Below the pieces are notes generated by a model, which ran no database searches, was not told the DNA's origin, and saw only the letters and a program-made list of their open reading frames with translations. A DNA stretch of 64,000 bases, from assembly GCA_031550975.1 (NCBI GenBank), contig JAVBOC010000005.1, forward strand, positions 137,966 through 201,965, read 5' to 3'. The position numbers and the translations under genes are program-made. Origin of the DNA: UBA947 sp031550975. GTDB taxonomy: Bacteria; Cyanobacteriota; Vampirovibrionia; Gastranaerophilales; Gastranaerophilaceae. Positions 33,248 to 43,400 of this stretch are shown piece by piece. Each line of letters starts with the position of its first letter. The stretch's first letter is position 1.

Positions 33248-34600
33248 TTACACGGATATTATCGCAACGTTTTCAACGTGGTAAGTGTGGCAAAACATAT
33301 CAAATGGCTGAATACTCTCGACTCGGCCGCCTTTTTCTGTTAAGTATTTTAAGTCGCGTGCCAAAGCCGCCGGGTTGCAGCTAACGTAAATGATTTTGCC
33401 CTTACAAAGACGGAATGCTTCGTCCAAAGACTCTTGTGTACAACCCTTGCGGGGCGGGTCAAGAATAACCACATCAAACTCGCGTTTTTCGTTAGCGAAA
33501 AATTCAGCAGCATCCTGGTTGTTAATTTCTATGTTTTCAACCTTGTTCAAGATCGCGGTTTCGCGCGCTAATTCGCAGGCCTGAGCGTTTTCTTCTACAC
33601 TCACTACCTGAGCGCTAACATCGGTCACAATAAGTCCAAACGCGGAAATCCCTGCGTATGCATCCAGCACGAGTGGCTTTTCAAAATTCTTCGCGATGTA
33701 ATCTTTTACGTACTTAAAAATGTTTTCAGCGCTTTTTGGATTGACTTGAAAAAATGTATTTGCGCCGATTTTAAAAGTTTTGTCCAAGATTTTTTCTGTT
33801 ATAAATTCTTCGCCCACAAGGCATTTTGTTTCTTTTCCTAAAATCACGTTTGTTTTTTTAGAATTGAAATTCACGCAAACGCCGGAAACCTCGTCGAATT
33901 TTTCAAAAATAGCTTTGGCGAATTTGTTTAATTTCTCGAAAACTCCTGTGGAATTCATCACGAGCGTTACAAGAACCTTGCCGTTTGATTGTGACATGCG
34001 GATTACGATGTGGCGAAGGTCGCCGTGAAACTTTTTCTCGTTAAACCCGGTTATGCCATAGTCTGCGGCTCTTTCGCGGATGAAATTTATTATATTGTCG
34101 CAAACTTTTGGCTGAATCGGACAGTGCTTGATATTTACGATTTCATGCGTTTGCGGTTTGTAATAGCCGGCTAAGATTCGTTTAGAAACCTTGGTTTGTG
34201 CAACCGGATATTGAACTTTGTGGCGGTATTCAAAGTTTTCAGGACTTGCGATAGGAAGCGGAATTTCAATTTCCCCGATCCCATTTACTCCTCCGCCGAT
34301 GCTTCGCATGGCGTCTTCAACGATTTGGCGTTTTAATTCCAATTGATAATCGTAATCAATAAACTGGATTTGGCATGCTCCGCAAACCTTTTGCATGGCG
34401 CAAGGGGGATTAACTCGGTGAGGCGAAGGCTCAATCATTTCAATAATTTGCGCGCGCGCATAGCTTTTGTTCTGATGTGTAATCTTTATTTTAACCTCAT
34501 CGCCGGGACAAGCATTTTCAACAAAGATGACTTGGCCGTCCACTCTTGCAATCCCCAGCCCGAGGTTTGATAATTTCTCAATTTTAGTAATAAATTCCAT
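33248..34600 (-). CDS. rlmD: 23S rRNA (uracil-5-)-methyltransferase, RlmD/TrmA family
   Basis: 450 residues. An N-terminal TRAM domain (LGIARVDGQVIFVENACPGDEVKIKI) is followed by a Cys motif CAMQKVCGACQIQF for a [4Fe-4S] cluster, then the SAM-binding fold (DAYAGISAFGLIV), the motif ILDPPRKGC and the catalytic Cys in YVSCNPAALARDLKYL. It forms 5-methyluridine in RNA. Which uridine (U1939-like or other) is not decided by sequence; RumA/RlmD or RlmCD are all possible. Confidence 0.88.
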   Translation of the reverse strand: MEFITKIEKLSNLGLGIARVDGQVIFVENACPGDEVKIKITHQNKSYARAQIIEMIEPSPHRVNPPCAMQKVCGACQIQFIDYDYQLELKRQIVEDAMRSIGGGVNGIGEIEIPLPIASPENFEYRHKVQYPVAQTKVSKRILAGYYKPQTHEIVNIKHCPIQPKVCDNIINFIRERAADYGITGFNEKKFHGDLRHIVIRMSQSNGKVLVTLVMNSTGVFEKLNKFAKAIFEKFDEVSGVCVNFNSKKTNVILGKETKCLVGEEFITEKILDKTFKIGANTFFQVNPKSAENIFKYVKDYIAKNFEKPLVLDAYAGISAFGLIVTDVSAQVVSVEENAQACELARETAILNKVENIEINNQDAAEFFANEKREFDVVILDPPRKGCTQESLDEAFRLCKGKIIYVSCNPAALARDLKYLTEKGGRVESIQPFDMFCHTYHVENVAIISV

Positions 34601-34747
34601 AATAAATATTATATTACAAACTCAAAGGATGATTTTGAACAACATGGGATTATTTTCAAACTTTCTTATTACAAAGGTTTACTAACTAGCAAAAAATATT
34701 TTGTTTGGTTCTTTAAATACCATCACGAGGAAAGGAAAATATTTATC

Positions 34748-35314
34748 ATGAAAGTTTTACTTAATTTTGCAGGCTACACAAACTGTTATCAACAAAAGCA
34801 TAATGCTTCATTTGGCAATGGACTGACTATTGACAGAAGAAGTTTTAAAATGTATGAACAGGTTACAAGGGATTGGAAAAAACGTCAGTTATCACAAAGT
34901 ATTTTAACGTATTTAACTAACAAGCAAGCACAATTGCGCGGAATAATTGAAAATGTATCTAAAACTATGGATCCTGCACATCTAAGACTACTTCCAATAA
35001 TTAAAATTGGGTTTAAAAATTCAAAACAAATTGGTCCAATTTTAGATGTTAGTTTTGATGAGTCGAAACTTTTAACAAAAGCAGTAAAAGACCTTTTGAT
35101 TGATGATGCAGATAATTACGCAAATTACAGAAATGTCACCGACTCTGCAATGATAACAGGTTTTACTGACACGAATGGCAATATTATAGAAGATGTGTTA
35201 TCAAAAAAATTAGGCGACACTATCAAACAAAAAGCTTTGCAAGGGAAAGAAGCATCAGCAGAAGCAAGAAAAGTTGTGGATGAAATATTTGGGCGTTGGT
35301 TTGCTCGCTCATAA
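34748..35314 (+). CDS. Leader-motif protein, unknown function
   Basis: 188 residues with GAGGAAAGG before the ATG. The leader MKVLLNFAGYTNCYQQKHNASFGNG has SFG at 21-23 (NFAG near residue 6 is a second similar stretch). A soluble helical body follows (YEQVTRDWKKRQLSQSILTYL, KAVKDLLIDDADNYANYRN), with no Sec signal or membrane segment. No family recognised. It stands alone between rlmD (divergent) and tRNA-Val, and is followed by a hairpin terminator. Confidence 0.6.
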   Translation: MKVLLNFAGYTNCYQQKHNASFGNGLTIDRRSFKMYEQVTRDWKKRQLSQSILTYLTNKQAQLRGIIENVSKTMDPAHLRLLPIIKIGFKNSKQIGPILDVSFDESKLLTKAVKDLLIDDADNYANYRNVTDSAMITGFTDTNGNIIEDVLSKKLGDTIKQKALQGKEASAEARKVVDEIFGRWFARS

Positions 35315-35349
35315 TGGGTTCTGACAAATTCATTGAGCAGCCAAATATT

Positions 35350-35379
35350 AAAAAAGACCAGACGAATCTGATCTTTTTA
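35350..35379. terminator. Hairpin terminator
   Basis: AAAAAGACCAGA pairs with TCTGATCTTTTT around CGAA with one mismatch. It can serve the 34748 gene and, on the other strand, tRNA-Val. Confidence 0.75.
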
Positions 35380-35381
35380 AT

Positions 35382-35454
35382 TGGGCGTTACAAGACTCGA
35401 ACTTGTGACCCCCTCCTTGTAAGGGAGATGCTCTACCAACTGAGCTAAACGCCC
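35382..35454 (-). tRNA. tRNA-Val (anticodon TAC)
   Basis: 73 bases that fold into a full cloverleaf: acceptor GGGCGTT/AACGCCC, D stem GCTC/GAGC, anticodon stem TCTCC/GGAGG with loop CTTACAA (anticodon TAC), and T arm ACAAG-TTCGAGT-CTTGT. CCA is not encoded. Confidence 0.95.
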
Positions 35455-35542
35455 GCATTTCCATTTGCGAACTTCTCAATAATAGTCAAAACAAAATTTG
35501 CTGTCAACTATATTGTATTGTTGTTGACTATAATAACTCAAG

Positions 35543-36391
35543 TTAATTCTTTTTAGCTTTTATAGAATAAAAAACTTTATTTTCTGTATCATAGATTTCC
35601 AGATAGGAGCCGATAGATTTAATACTTATTTCCTGTTGTGGCAGCAGTTCTGTAACTTCAATTGCTTCGGGCAGTATGTAAATATTTTTTACTGCGGTTG
35701 CATCACGTGCGATATTAATCGGTTTTGAAACCAGCTCATCGACTGCCCAGACAGGGAGATATATCAATGCCCCCAGCCCGGTGAACGATAGAACCATCAT
35801 TTTTTCGCGACTCTTGAACATGGTGGTGTCTTCATTGCTGCGTTTTTGCATTAGTTGATCAAAGGTGCTGTTCAGTGTGATTATGTATAATTTTTTGTCT
35901 GAATTATTTTTTATCTGATTCACCTGTATGTAATCTTTAAGGTAGGATTTATTTTCTAAGTTTGTAGCGCATATATTGAGATTGATATTTTCACTTTCTA
36001 ATATTTCTTTATCCAGAGGGCAGGTTCTTGGGTAATTGTCGTAGTTCTTATACCCAAAATATTCAGTTAATGCCGCAGTGTTATTAGTATCAAGCTCGAA
36101 CTGTTTTTTGCGGCAGATATTATAATTTTCTTCACGAAGTTCGGGCAGTAAATCCTTGAAAGTCTTAACTTCGCCCGGCATGAACTTAATCATCTTACCG
36201 TCAAATAAATCCTTGCTTTCCCAATAAATTATACTGTCTTTGTAATTATTTTTTACGGTCAGAGTATATTTAGCTTCATCTGTCGTTACGGATAATTTTT
36301 TATGGCTGTCCAGGTATGAATAAGCAAGCGCCGGTTTGCCAACAAATGTGAGCACAAGCAGAAATATTAATCCCCAAAAAAATCTTTTCAT
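35543..36391 (-). CDS. Secreted or periplasmic protein, unknown function
   Basis: 282 residues from the ATG at 36391, which begins a signal peptide (MKRFFWGLIFLLVLTFVGKPALA). The mature part has several beta-rich segments and a hydrophobic stretch near residues 190-215 (MMVLSFTGLGALIYLPVWAVDEL), which may be a second membrane helix. Five Cys lie in the middle region. No family recognised. It is divergent from the helix-hairpin-helix gene at 36482. Confidence 0.6.
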   Translation of the reverse strand: MKRFFWGLIFLLVLTFVGKPALAYSYLDSHKKLSVTTDEAKYTLTVKNNYKDSIIYWESKDLFDGKMIKFMPGEVKTFKDLLPELREENYNICRKKQFELDTNNTAALTEYFGYKNYDNYPRTCPLDKEILESENINLNICATNLENKSYLKDYIQVNQIKNNSDKKLYIITLNSTFDQLMQKRSNEDTTMFKSREKMMVLSFTGLGALIYLPVWAVDELVSKPINIARDATAVKNIYILPEAIEVTELLPQQEISIKSIGSYLEIYDTENKVFYSIKAKKN

Positions 36392-36481
36392 GTTACTAAT
36401 TTTACCATGACATCGGTGGATTATGCACAAATACATCGTTAATATGATTTTTGGCTACATTTTTAAAGTCCGTCGGATTAT

Positions 36482-37348
36482 GTGAGTTATTATAATATAG
36501 CGAGCAGTTCAGATAGGAAACACTCATTTAAAATGTCCATGTATGTTCTATTCATAATCATATTTATTGCGTCTCTCTTTTTGCCGAATGGAAGAAGGGG
36601 GTATCGCAGATATGGTTTTTTTGGCAGGTATGATTCCCGGGATATGTACGATTACCGAGATAGTTATCAAGACGTAAGTTTGGTAGATCAAATAAACAGA
36701 ACAGTCAGAAGGCGCAGCAGCAGAAGAAGGGCGCTGCAAAATGCACAAAATTATCTTAAACCTTATAGAAAAGCGTTCGGAGATCACACTCTGGCAAACG
36801 AAAATTGCTCGGTGATATTAAATAAAAGAAGAAAAGAAATCACTGCTATAAGCAAACTCTATAACCCTATGGGTGAGAAATTATCTCTAGTCGCAAGGGA
36901 TTTTATGGATGTGAGCGCGGATGAAGTTTTTGATTTAATTTGTGATGTTTTTGATAACGACACAACGTTTGAGCAAATACAAAAACCGCTTGCGGGTAAC
37001 GCTGTTATAAGTGAAGCGGTTGTTTCCAGAAAGTCCGTTGAAGAACAAAAAGCTCCGCTAGCAGCCTCAGTGCAGGTCGAACAAACGGTCGCAGCGGGTG
37101 AGATAATTGATGTAAACAGTTGTTCAGAAGAAGAACTTACTGAGCTTCCGGGGATAAGTGTTTTGATTGCTAAAAAGATAGTAAAACACCGTAAAGAAAA
37201 TGGCGGATTTAAATCAGTCGATGAGTTTATTACTGAAATGGGGATTAAACCTCAGTATGAAAAACAAATTCGTCCGATAATTAAAACAGAAGAAATCGTC
37301 GTTAAAAAAGTAAAAAAAGTAAAAGAAGAAAGAATAATTGATTTTTAA
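36482..37348 (+). CDS. Membrane-anchored helix-hairpin-helix protein
   Basis: 288 residues from a GTG at 36482; an ATG at 36533 is an alternative start. An N-terminal membrane helix (MYVLFIIIFIASLFLP) is followed by an Arg/Tyr/Gly-rich segment and a ComEA-like helix-hairpin-helix near residues 210-265 (IDVNSCSEEELTELPGISVLIAKKIVKHRKENGGF). HhH domains bind DNA non-specifically, so a role in DNA handling at the membrane is possible, but the N-terminal part is not that of ComEA. The stop directly abuts the radical SAM pseudogene. Confidence 0.7.
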   Translation: MSYYNIASSSDRKHSFKMSMYVLFIIIFIASLFLPNGRRGYRRYGFFGRYDSRDMYDYRDSYQDVSLVDQINRTVRRRSSRRRALQNAQNYLKPYRKAFGDHTLANENCSVILNKRRKEITAISKLYNPMGEKLSLVARDFMDVSADEVFDLICDVFDNDTTFEQIQKPLAGNAVISEAVVSRKSVEEQKAPLAASVQVEQTVAAGEIIDVNSCSEEELTELPGISVLIAKKIVKHRKENGGFKSVDEFITEMGIKPQYEKQIRPIIKTEEIVVKKVKKVKEERIIDF

Positions 37349-37936
37349 ATGGAGTTGGAAGTCTATAAAATCCTGAATAAAACCAAAGCTGAAGGGCCGG
37401 GCGAGCGCTTTTGTATTTGGGTTCAAGGCTGCAGCAGGCGATGCGAAGGCTGCTGGGCAAAAGCCACTTGGTAAAAAGGTTCCGGCGAGAAAATCAAAAT
37501 CAATAAATTGTTTGAGATGATATGCGCAGAGCCTGATATTGAGGGTGTAACCTTTTTGGGCGGAGAGCCGTTTGAACAGGCAAAAGCGCTGGCAAAATTA
37601 GCAGAGAAAATACGAAAAAGAGGACTTTCGGTTCTGACTTTCACGGGAAACACATACGAAGAACTGCAAACGCGCAATGATTCCCACGTTAATAAATTGA
37701 TAGAAAACACTGATTTGCTGGTTGACGGCGCGTTTGAGAAAGACAAATTCACAACTGAACGGCCGTGGGTTGGCTCTGAAAACCAAAGATATTTGTTTTT
37801 AACCGACAGATATTGCGAAAAAGATATTACAATTTCAAAAAATAAAATTGAAATCAGGGTTGATAAAAAGGGGCTTGTATTTGTCAACGGAATGGGGGAT
37901 TTCAATAAAATTAAAAATGATATAATTTGCGTATAG
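37349..37936 (+). pseudogene. Radical SAM activase-like gene with in-frame stop
   Basis: Read from the ATG at 37349, the first 41 codons give MELEVYKILNKTKAEGPGER, then a radical SAM motif (C-S-R-R-C-E-G-C) and KATW. A TAA follows at 37472-37474. The same frame then continues without interruption for 153 codons, including FLGGEPFEQAKAL (the SAM-binding GGE motif), to a TAG at 37934. The whole resembles the small 4Fe-4S single-cluster proteins of the NrdG/PflA-activase type. A single A-to-T change (AAA to TAA) would explain the stop. The downstream part alone lacks the cluster Cys and cannot be a working enzyme. Confidence 0.75.
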
Positions 37937-37959
37937 GATCACAATCGAAAGGGCTGGAA

Positions 37960-39582
37960 ATGTTTATTAAAAAATTCTCTAATATGATTAAAGCGAGGTT
38001 CCCTTATATTTACATAACAACATTTGAGGAAGAACGCGTAACAAATTTGATAAGTAAAATCGCCAAAAGTGAAAAACTTATAAAAATCCCGCGTGAAGTT
38101 TATGTCTGGACGCAAACCAAAGGTTTTGTTAACCAAGAAAACGGCGAGGCTTGTTCGGGAACGACTTGTATAAATAAGGCTTTTGATTTTATCCAAAACA
38201 ACGCTAAGGATTCCATTTTCATATTCTACGATTTGCATGTTAATTTTGGGATAAAAAATCGTTGTGCAGATTTTGATTTGATTAGAAAATTAAGAGATTT
38301 GGTGCCTGTTTTAAAAACCAGTCAGGTGAGAAAAAATGTTGTTTTAATTGCACCGGAAGTCATTATTCCTGAGACACTGCAAAAGGACATCACTGTTTGC
38401 GATTTTCCGCTGCCAACTTTGCCTGAAATCAAAAACAAGCTTGATAAAATGCTTCAGCAAAACGTCAAAATCAATCAGGAAGATTTGACTCCTGAGATTA
38501 AAGAAAAATTATGCAAAGCCGCGATGGGGTTAACTATGCAGGAAGTCGAAAACGCTTTCGCGCTGGCGATGGTTGAAGACGGGAAAATCGACCTTGGTGA
38601 TTTAAAAATAATCTTGAATGAAAAAATGCAAGTTATTAGAAAAACCGGTATATTAGAATATGTTCAAAGCGACTTAGGTATTGACGATATCGGAGGTTTG
38701 GAAAACCTTAAAAACTGGCTGGTGAAAAGAAACAATTCCTGGTCAGAGAGTGCAAAAAGCTACTGTTTGAGCGCGCCTAAAGGGGTTCTTATTACAGGAG
38801 TTCCAGGTTGCGGTAAGAGTTTGACGGCTAAGGCTATGAGTGCTATTTGGCAGCTTCCTCTTTTGCGTTTTGACATGAGTAAAATCTTTAGCGGTATTGT
38901 CGGAAGTTCAGAAGAAAACATGCGCCGTGCAATCGCGACAGCAGAGGCAATCGCACCGTCTATTCTGTGGGTTGATGAGATTGAAAAAGGTCTAAGCGGG
39001 TTCAATTCACAATCAGACAGTGGTGTTTCGTCGCGTATCTTCGGTCAATTCCTTACCTGGATGCAGGAAAAAGAATCTCCGGTGTTTGTAATCGCAACGG
39101 CAAACAATATCTCAAACTTGCCGCCTGAATTACTCAGAAAAGGTCGTTTTGACGAAATTTTCTTTGTAGATATCCCGACATTCAATGAGCGTGCAGAAAT
39201 CTTTAAGCTTCACTTAAACAAAAGACTAAAAGACGAAGCAGTCGCGGGTGAAATCCAGTTAAATGACGATTTGTATCAGCAGCTGGCTGCGGCAACAGAA
39301 GGTTTTATCGGGGCTGAAATTGAACAAATTGTTGTATCTGCCTTGTATGAAGCGTTCTTTGAAAAGCGTCCGTTATTATATTCTGATATTGAACAAAGTA
39401 TCAGAAACACAGTGCCGCTTTCAACAACTCAAAAAGAACAAATTATCGCGCTACGTCAATGGGCGAACGTTCGTGCGGTTGCTGCGACAACCAAAAAAGA
39501 TCTTTCCAACTACGAGCAAGCTGATGACAAAAAGAAAGACGATATCCTTGGCACAAGAGGCGGCAGAGGCCTGGATATATAG
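37960..39582 (+). CDS. Ycf46-like AAA ATPase
   Basis: 540 residues from the ATG at 37960 (AAAGGGCTGGAA upstream). The N-terminal half starts with IKARFPYIYITTFEEERV, as in Ycf46 proteins of cyanobacteria and plastids. The C-terminal half is an AAA domain with Walker A GVPGCGKS (280-287), Walker B ILWVDEIEKGL, sensor ATANNISNLPPELLRKGRFDE and a GFIGAEIEQIV lid. Cytoplasmic. The function of Ycf46 is poorly known. The neighbouring DUF1257-like and DUF2997-like genes suggest a multi-gene complex; a broken radical SAM gene lies just upstream. Confidence 0.82.
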   Translation: MFIKKFSNMIKARFPYIYITTFEEERVTNLISKIAKSEKLIKIPREVYVWTQTKGFVNQENGEACSGTTCINKAFDFIQNNAKDSIFIFYDLHVNFGIKNRCADFDLIRKLRDLVPVLKTSQVRKNVVLIAPEVIIPETLQKDITVCDFPLPTLPEIKNKLDKMLQQNVKINQEDLTPEIKEKLCKAAMGLTMQEVENAFALAMVEDGKIDLGDLKIILNEKMQVIRKTGILEYVQSDLGIDDIGGLENLKNWLVKRNNSWSESAKSYCLSAPKGVLITGVPGCGKSLTAKAMSAIWQLPLLRFDMSKIFSGIVGSSEENMRRAIATAEAIAPSILWVDEIEKGLSGFNSQSDSGVSSRIFGQFLTWMQEKESPVFVIATANNISNLPPELLRKGRFDEIFFVDIPTFNERAEIFKLHLNKRLKDEAVAGEIQLNDDLYQQLAAATEGFIGAEIEQIVVSALYEAFFEKRPLLYSDIEQSIRNTVPLSTTQKEQIIALRQWANVRAVAATTKKDLSNYEQADDKKKDDILGTRGGRGLDI

Positions 39583-39613
39583 AGAATTAATAAATAAGTA
39601 AAGGAAGAATGAT

Positions 39614-40177
39614 ATGTCAGTTACAATAATTTCGATTCCGATGTTATTAATATCTGCGGCAGCAGGAATTATCCAGTCAACTATGGAGGCTGCAGAAAAT
39701 AGAAACTCTGAAAGAGCGTTTCATAAAGAGAACCAAAGGTTGAATTATGATCTTTCAAAAGAACGGATTAAAGAAGCTCTGAAAGAAGCTCATCCGGAGT
39801 GCAAAGAGGCTGATTTAGAGATGCTCTCAAAAGAATACGCGACGAACTTTTTAGACGCTGATATTCTTGGAAAAACTCTAAAAGAATACGGTTTTACTGA
39901 TTTGAAAGTTTCTGATTTAGAAATTAACTGCAAGCTTCAGAATGCGCTTGTGAGCTTTGTCAGAATTAGTAAAGAAGAACCGTTCGCACTTAGAATTGAT
40001 TCTGTTGAAGAAAACACTGATGAGATTGCTAACGACATCAATAGCGAGTATGCGCTCAATGTGCAAGAGCAAACTTATAACAAAATTAAAGAACGTCTAA
40101 AGAACAGAAACTTAGAAATCAACGAGGAAGAAGTTCTTGAAGACGATTCAATTATGTTAACTGTTTACATTGATTAA
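39614..40177 (+). CDS. DUF1257 (Ycf35)-like protein
   Basis: 187 residues with AAGGAAGAATGAT before the ATG. A short hydrophobic N-terminus (IISIPMLLISAAAG) is followed by charged helices and a C-terminal block (VQEQTYNKIKERLKNRNLEINEEEVLEDDSIMLTVY) that resembles the end of DUF1257/Ycf35 proteins, where a Y-N-x-I-like helix and a D-x-S-I-x-L-x-V strand occur. The match is partial. Its position between a Ycf46-like ATPase and a DUF2997-like gene supports it, since DUF1257 and DUF2997 commonly neighbour each other in cyanobacteria. Confidence 0.6.
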   Translation: MSVTIISIPMLLISAAAGIIQSTMEAAENRNSERAFHKENQRLNYDLSKERIKEALKEAHPECKEADLEMLSKEYATNFLDADILGKTLKEYGFTDLKVSDLEINCKLQNALVSFVRISKEEPFALRIDSVEENTDEIANDINSEYALNVQEQTYNKIKERLKNRNLEINEEEVLEDDSIMLTVYID

Positions 40178-40189
40178 GAGGAAAAAATT

Positions 40190-40399
40190 ATGGCAAGAAG
40201 ACAAATGAAAATAAAACTTTTACCAAACGGCCAAATTGAGATGAAGACAGAAGGCATTAAAGGCAAAGGGTGCGTTAATTATATAAAAGTTTTAGAGGAA
40301 TTGACCGACTCAACAGTTATTGCGCAGGAATACACCAGCGAATACTACGAACAGGATTACGAAATGAATCCTCAAACGATTGAGAATCAGAACCAGTAA
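40190..40399 (+). CDS. DUF2997-like small protein
   Basis: 69 residues, AGAGGAAAAAATT before the ATG. The sequence MKIKLLPNGQIEMKTEGIKGKGCVNYIKVLEEL followed by TSEYYEQDYE matches the pattern of DUF2997 proteins: a two-strand start with G-x-I/V, then G-x-K-G-x-x-C, a helix, and a YYE tail. Function unknown in general. It starts 12 bases after the DUF1257-like gene and is the last gene of the cluster. Confidence 0.7.
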   Translation: MARRQMKIKLLPNGQIEMKTEGIKGKGCVNYIKVLEELTDSTVIAQEYTSEYYEQDYEMNPQTIENQNQ

Positions 40400-40414
40400 G
40401 GATTAGGCGTTTAT

Positions 40415-43400
40415 TTAATCCGCTTTTTGTTCTTGTTTTCTGTGTTTAAACGGGTGAAGAATCTTTTCTTTGCGCTCTTGTCTTGCCTGTTGTTTTTCCT
40501 GCTTGATTCTCTCTTGTTCTTCAAGAAGTTTAGCAGCAGCGATTTCTTCGTCTGTCGGCAATGTTGCAACATAAGCCTGCGCGCTAGCCATTTCGTCTGC
40601 TAATACAAGCCATTTGAAAGACTTAACAAGTGTGAGTGGTTTTGCTGTGTCCCCTCTTAAAACAACTTGGAATTTAGTTGTACCCATTTTTGAATGTTCA
40701 TCATTAAAGTCAGGTATGGCATCCATTTCTGCTGAAGAAATCTCCTCGCAGAAGAACGCAAATGCCTTTGCTGCCACAACGTCAAATCCCGGTGTCGCTT
40801 TAACAAGGTTAATCGGGTTCACAGCAGCAATCGGCCCTAACGCGTCTGTCATCTTGGAAGCAAGCCTTCCGCGAAGCTTCATATCAGCTGCGTTGGTGAG
40901 CAAATTCAAAGTCCCGCTAAGATTGACACACATGACAGGCCCATCTGTTGTAATCGGATCAATTGCCGCAATGCCGTCTTTGAAAATCAAATGACCGTTT
41001 AATTCGTAGAAGTGCGAAGACTCGATTGAAGTCATAGAGCTAATCATAGAGCCAAGTGTGGTCTTAAAAAACTCTGACTCGCGAATGTTTTCTGCTAAGA
41101 TCAGGTTCTCGATTTTACCAAAAGGTCCGAGTTTTCCGTCTTTTATTTTGAAATTAACGGCTCCTTTGAGGGATTTCATTTGCTGTTCTAATGTCGCGCC
41201 GCTCAAAGAAATATCTGTATCAAAAGAAAGTCTGCCGGAAACCGCATCCTTCATCCTTGCCAGCTGCATAAGCGTTTTTTCGCAATTGAAGTTGTGTCCT
41301 CTGAGTTTTATTTTTAATGCTGAATTCAACAAATTTACGCCAATTCTGCCGTTGACTGTCCCTTCCAATGTTGATGTGCTAATGTTGTTTATATGGAAAA
41401 TATTGCGTCTTAGGGAGATGTTTGCGGTTGTATTTTTAAGCACAAGCGGAGTTGCTTTTAGTGTTTTTATATCAACCGAACCCTTGCTAAGTACAAGCGG
41501 AATATTGGCCGGCGCAGCATTTTTAGGCGCAGGAGGCGTGATTTTGGAGAGTGCCTCTGTTACTTTCATCAACTTATCAACATCCATATTGTTAGACGAA
41601 ATATTTAAATCGGAAATTGTGAAAGTGCCGCTTTGATTCACAGGAATCTCTGTATGAATTTTAATGTCAGAACCATTTACCATCAAATTATTTGTATCAA
41701 TATCGAGTCTTTTGCCTCTAAAACGCAAAACAAGTTCATCAAGATTCACAAACAATTCAGGCAGCCTGACATCTCTAACACTGAACTCTCCTCGAATAGA
41801 CGGCGAGGCGGTGTGTCCGAATACGAACATTTTGCCGTTTAATTTGAACATAGAGTTTTTTAGTGCGTATAATTTGCCGTCAAGTTCTTCATTGAGCGTG
41901 ATTTTGAAAACGTTTATAAAATTCTGGACGACTGTACCGGAAACAGATGCGATTTCTTTTGCACCCTCCAAGTTCAGCGCTAAATCATCGCCAAAAGCCG
42001 TCGGTGCCGCTTTTGAGTAGATTCCGGTTTCTTTAACTTTGAATCTGTTACCCTTAAAATCAACCTTAGCCTGCATAATAGTTTGCTTGTTTAAAAGCTG
42101 CGAGAACTCAACAGGCGAGAAGTAATTTGCGCTGTCTGACTTGATTTGCCCGACAAGATACTGCCTTTTGGCGTCCCCTGTAATGGTTGCTTTCATTGGG
42201 ATTACACCCGAGGCGCGAAGATACATTGCATTCGCTTTGCCCGCAAGGTTCATCAAATCATTTGAATTCAAAAATCCGTCGACTTTAAAATCCAGGAGCG
42301 GTTTTTTAGAATAGCCCAATATTGTTCCGCCAAAATCAATTGTTGAGGAGTTGTTGATCTTTGTGATTGAATTTGGAATTACAATGTCTTTATCATCAAT
42401 ATTCACCGTGAACAAAGGATTGTGAATCGTTGATTTCGTTTGCGGGATATAAATTTTAAAGTCATTGTTTGTGAATTTTCCGCTCAAAACTTTCGGCGCA
42501 GATAAAAATTCGACCCTTGCATTTTTGTTTGTAATAAGCATTTTACTCTTTTTATCTAAAACCGAAACATCGCTCAAGGCGGTATCAAGCGTTGCCTTTA
42601 GGTTTTTAAGCTTCCCTTCAAGTTTCAAATCCATTGCCAAAAACGCAGAGTTTAACGCAAGTTGGTTTTTAATCTCGTCAGGTGCAAAAGAATTGTACAA
42701 GCCCACCAATGGTAAACCTTTTGCATTTACTGAAATGTCAGCAATCGACTTTTTATCAATAGATCCTGACATTTTTAAAAGCGAGCCGTTGATGTTTACA
42801 AAGGTATCAGAAATGTTTAAAGCGTCATTATCAAAAAGCAAGTTGGCATTCATGTCTTGCACAACTAACCCAGTTTTTTTGTAGAAAATTTGACCTTCTC
42901 TGGCGATGACACTTCCCTCGGCCTTCATTTTTTTAAAGTTTGTTTTGATTTTTGTATTTGCCTGAATGTAGCCACCTGCTTTGATTTGGGCAAGATCATT
43001 CGGTATTTGCAAGGTGTTTAAAAACGCCTTTGCAAGTAAAACAACATTGTCTAAATGGATTTTTTCGCTCACAATCGCAAGGTTCATTTTCGGGTTGGAG
43101 CTGTAATTTACTTTGCCCAAGATTTGGATATTTTCTTGCGGAGTGATATACAAATTCGTATCTATATCAGCGGTCTGACCTCTAAATTTTGCTTTTATAT
43201 AACTCTTTGGCAGGTCATATTCTTTCAAATGCATTGAGAAGTTTTCAACATCCAAAAAGCCGGTGATATTTTTTCTTATTTTTAATTTTGTATTAACATC
43301 AGCCTTTAGATTGTAATCACGATAAACCGAAATTGGGTTCACAAACGGGATTTCAATTTTTTCAGGCTTGTCATCTTCCGCGTCAAGTTTGGTAGGTTCA

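Noticed and set aside
37508..37936. Separate gene of 142 residues after the radical SAM start
   Set aside because: It is in the same frame as the upstream 41 codons and lacks the cluster Cys; it is better read as the rest of one interrupted gene.
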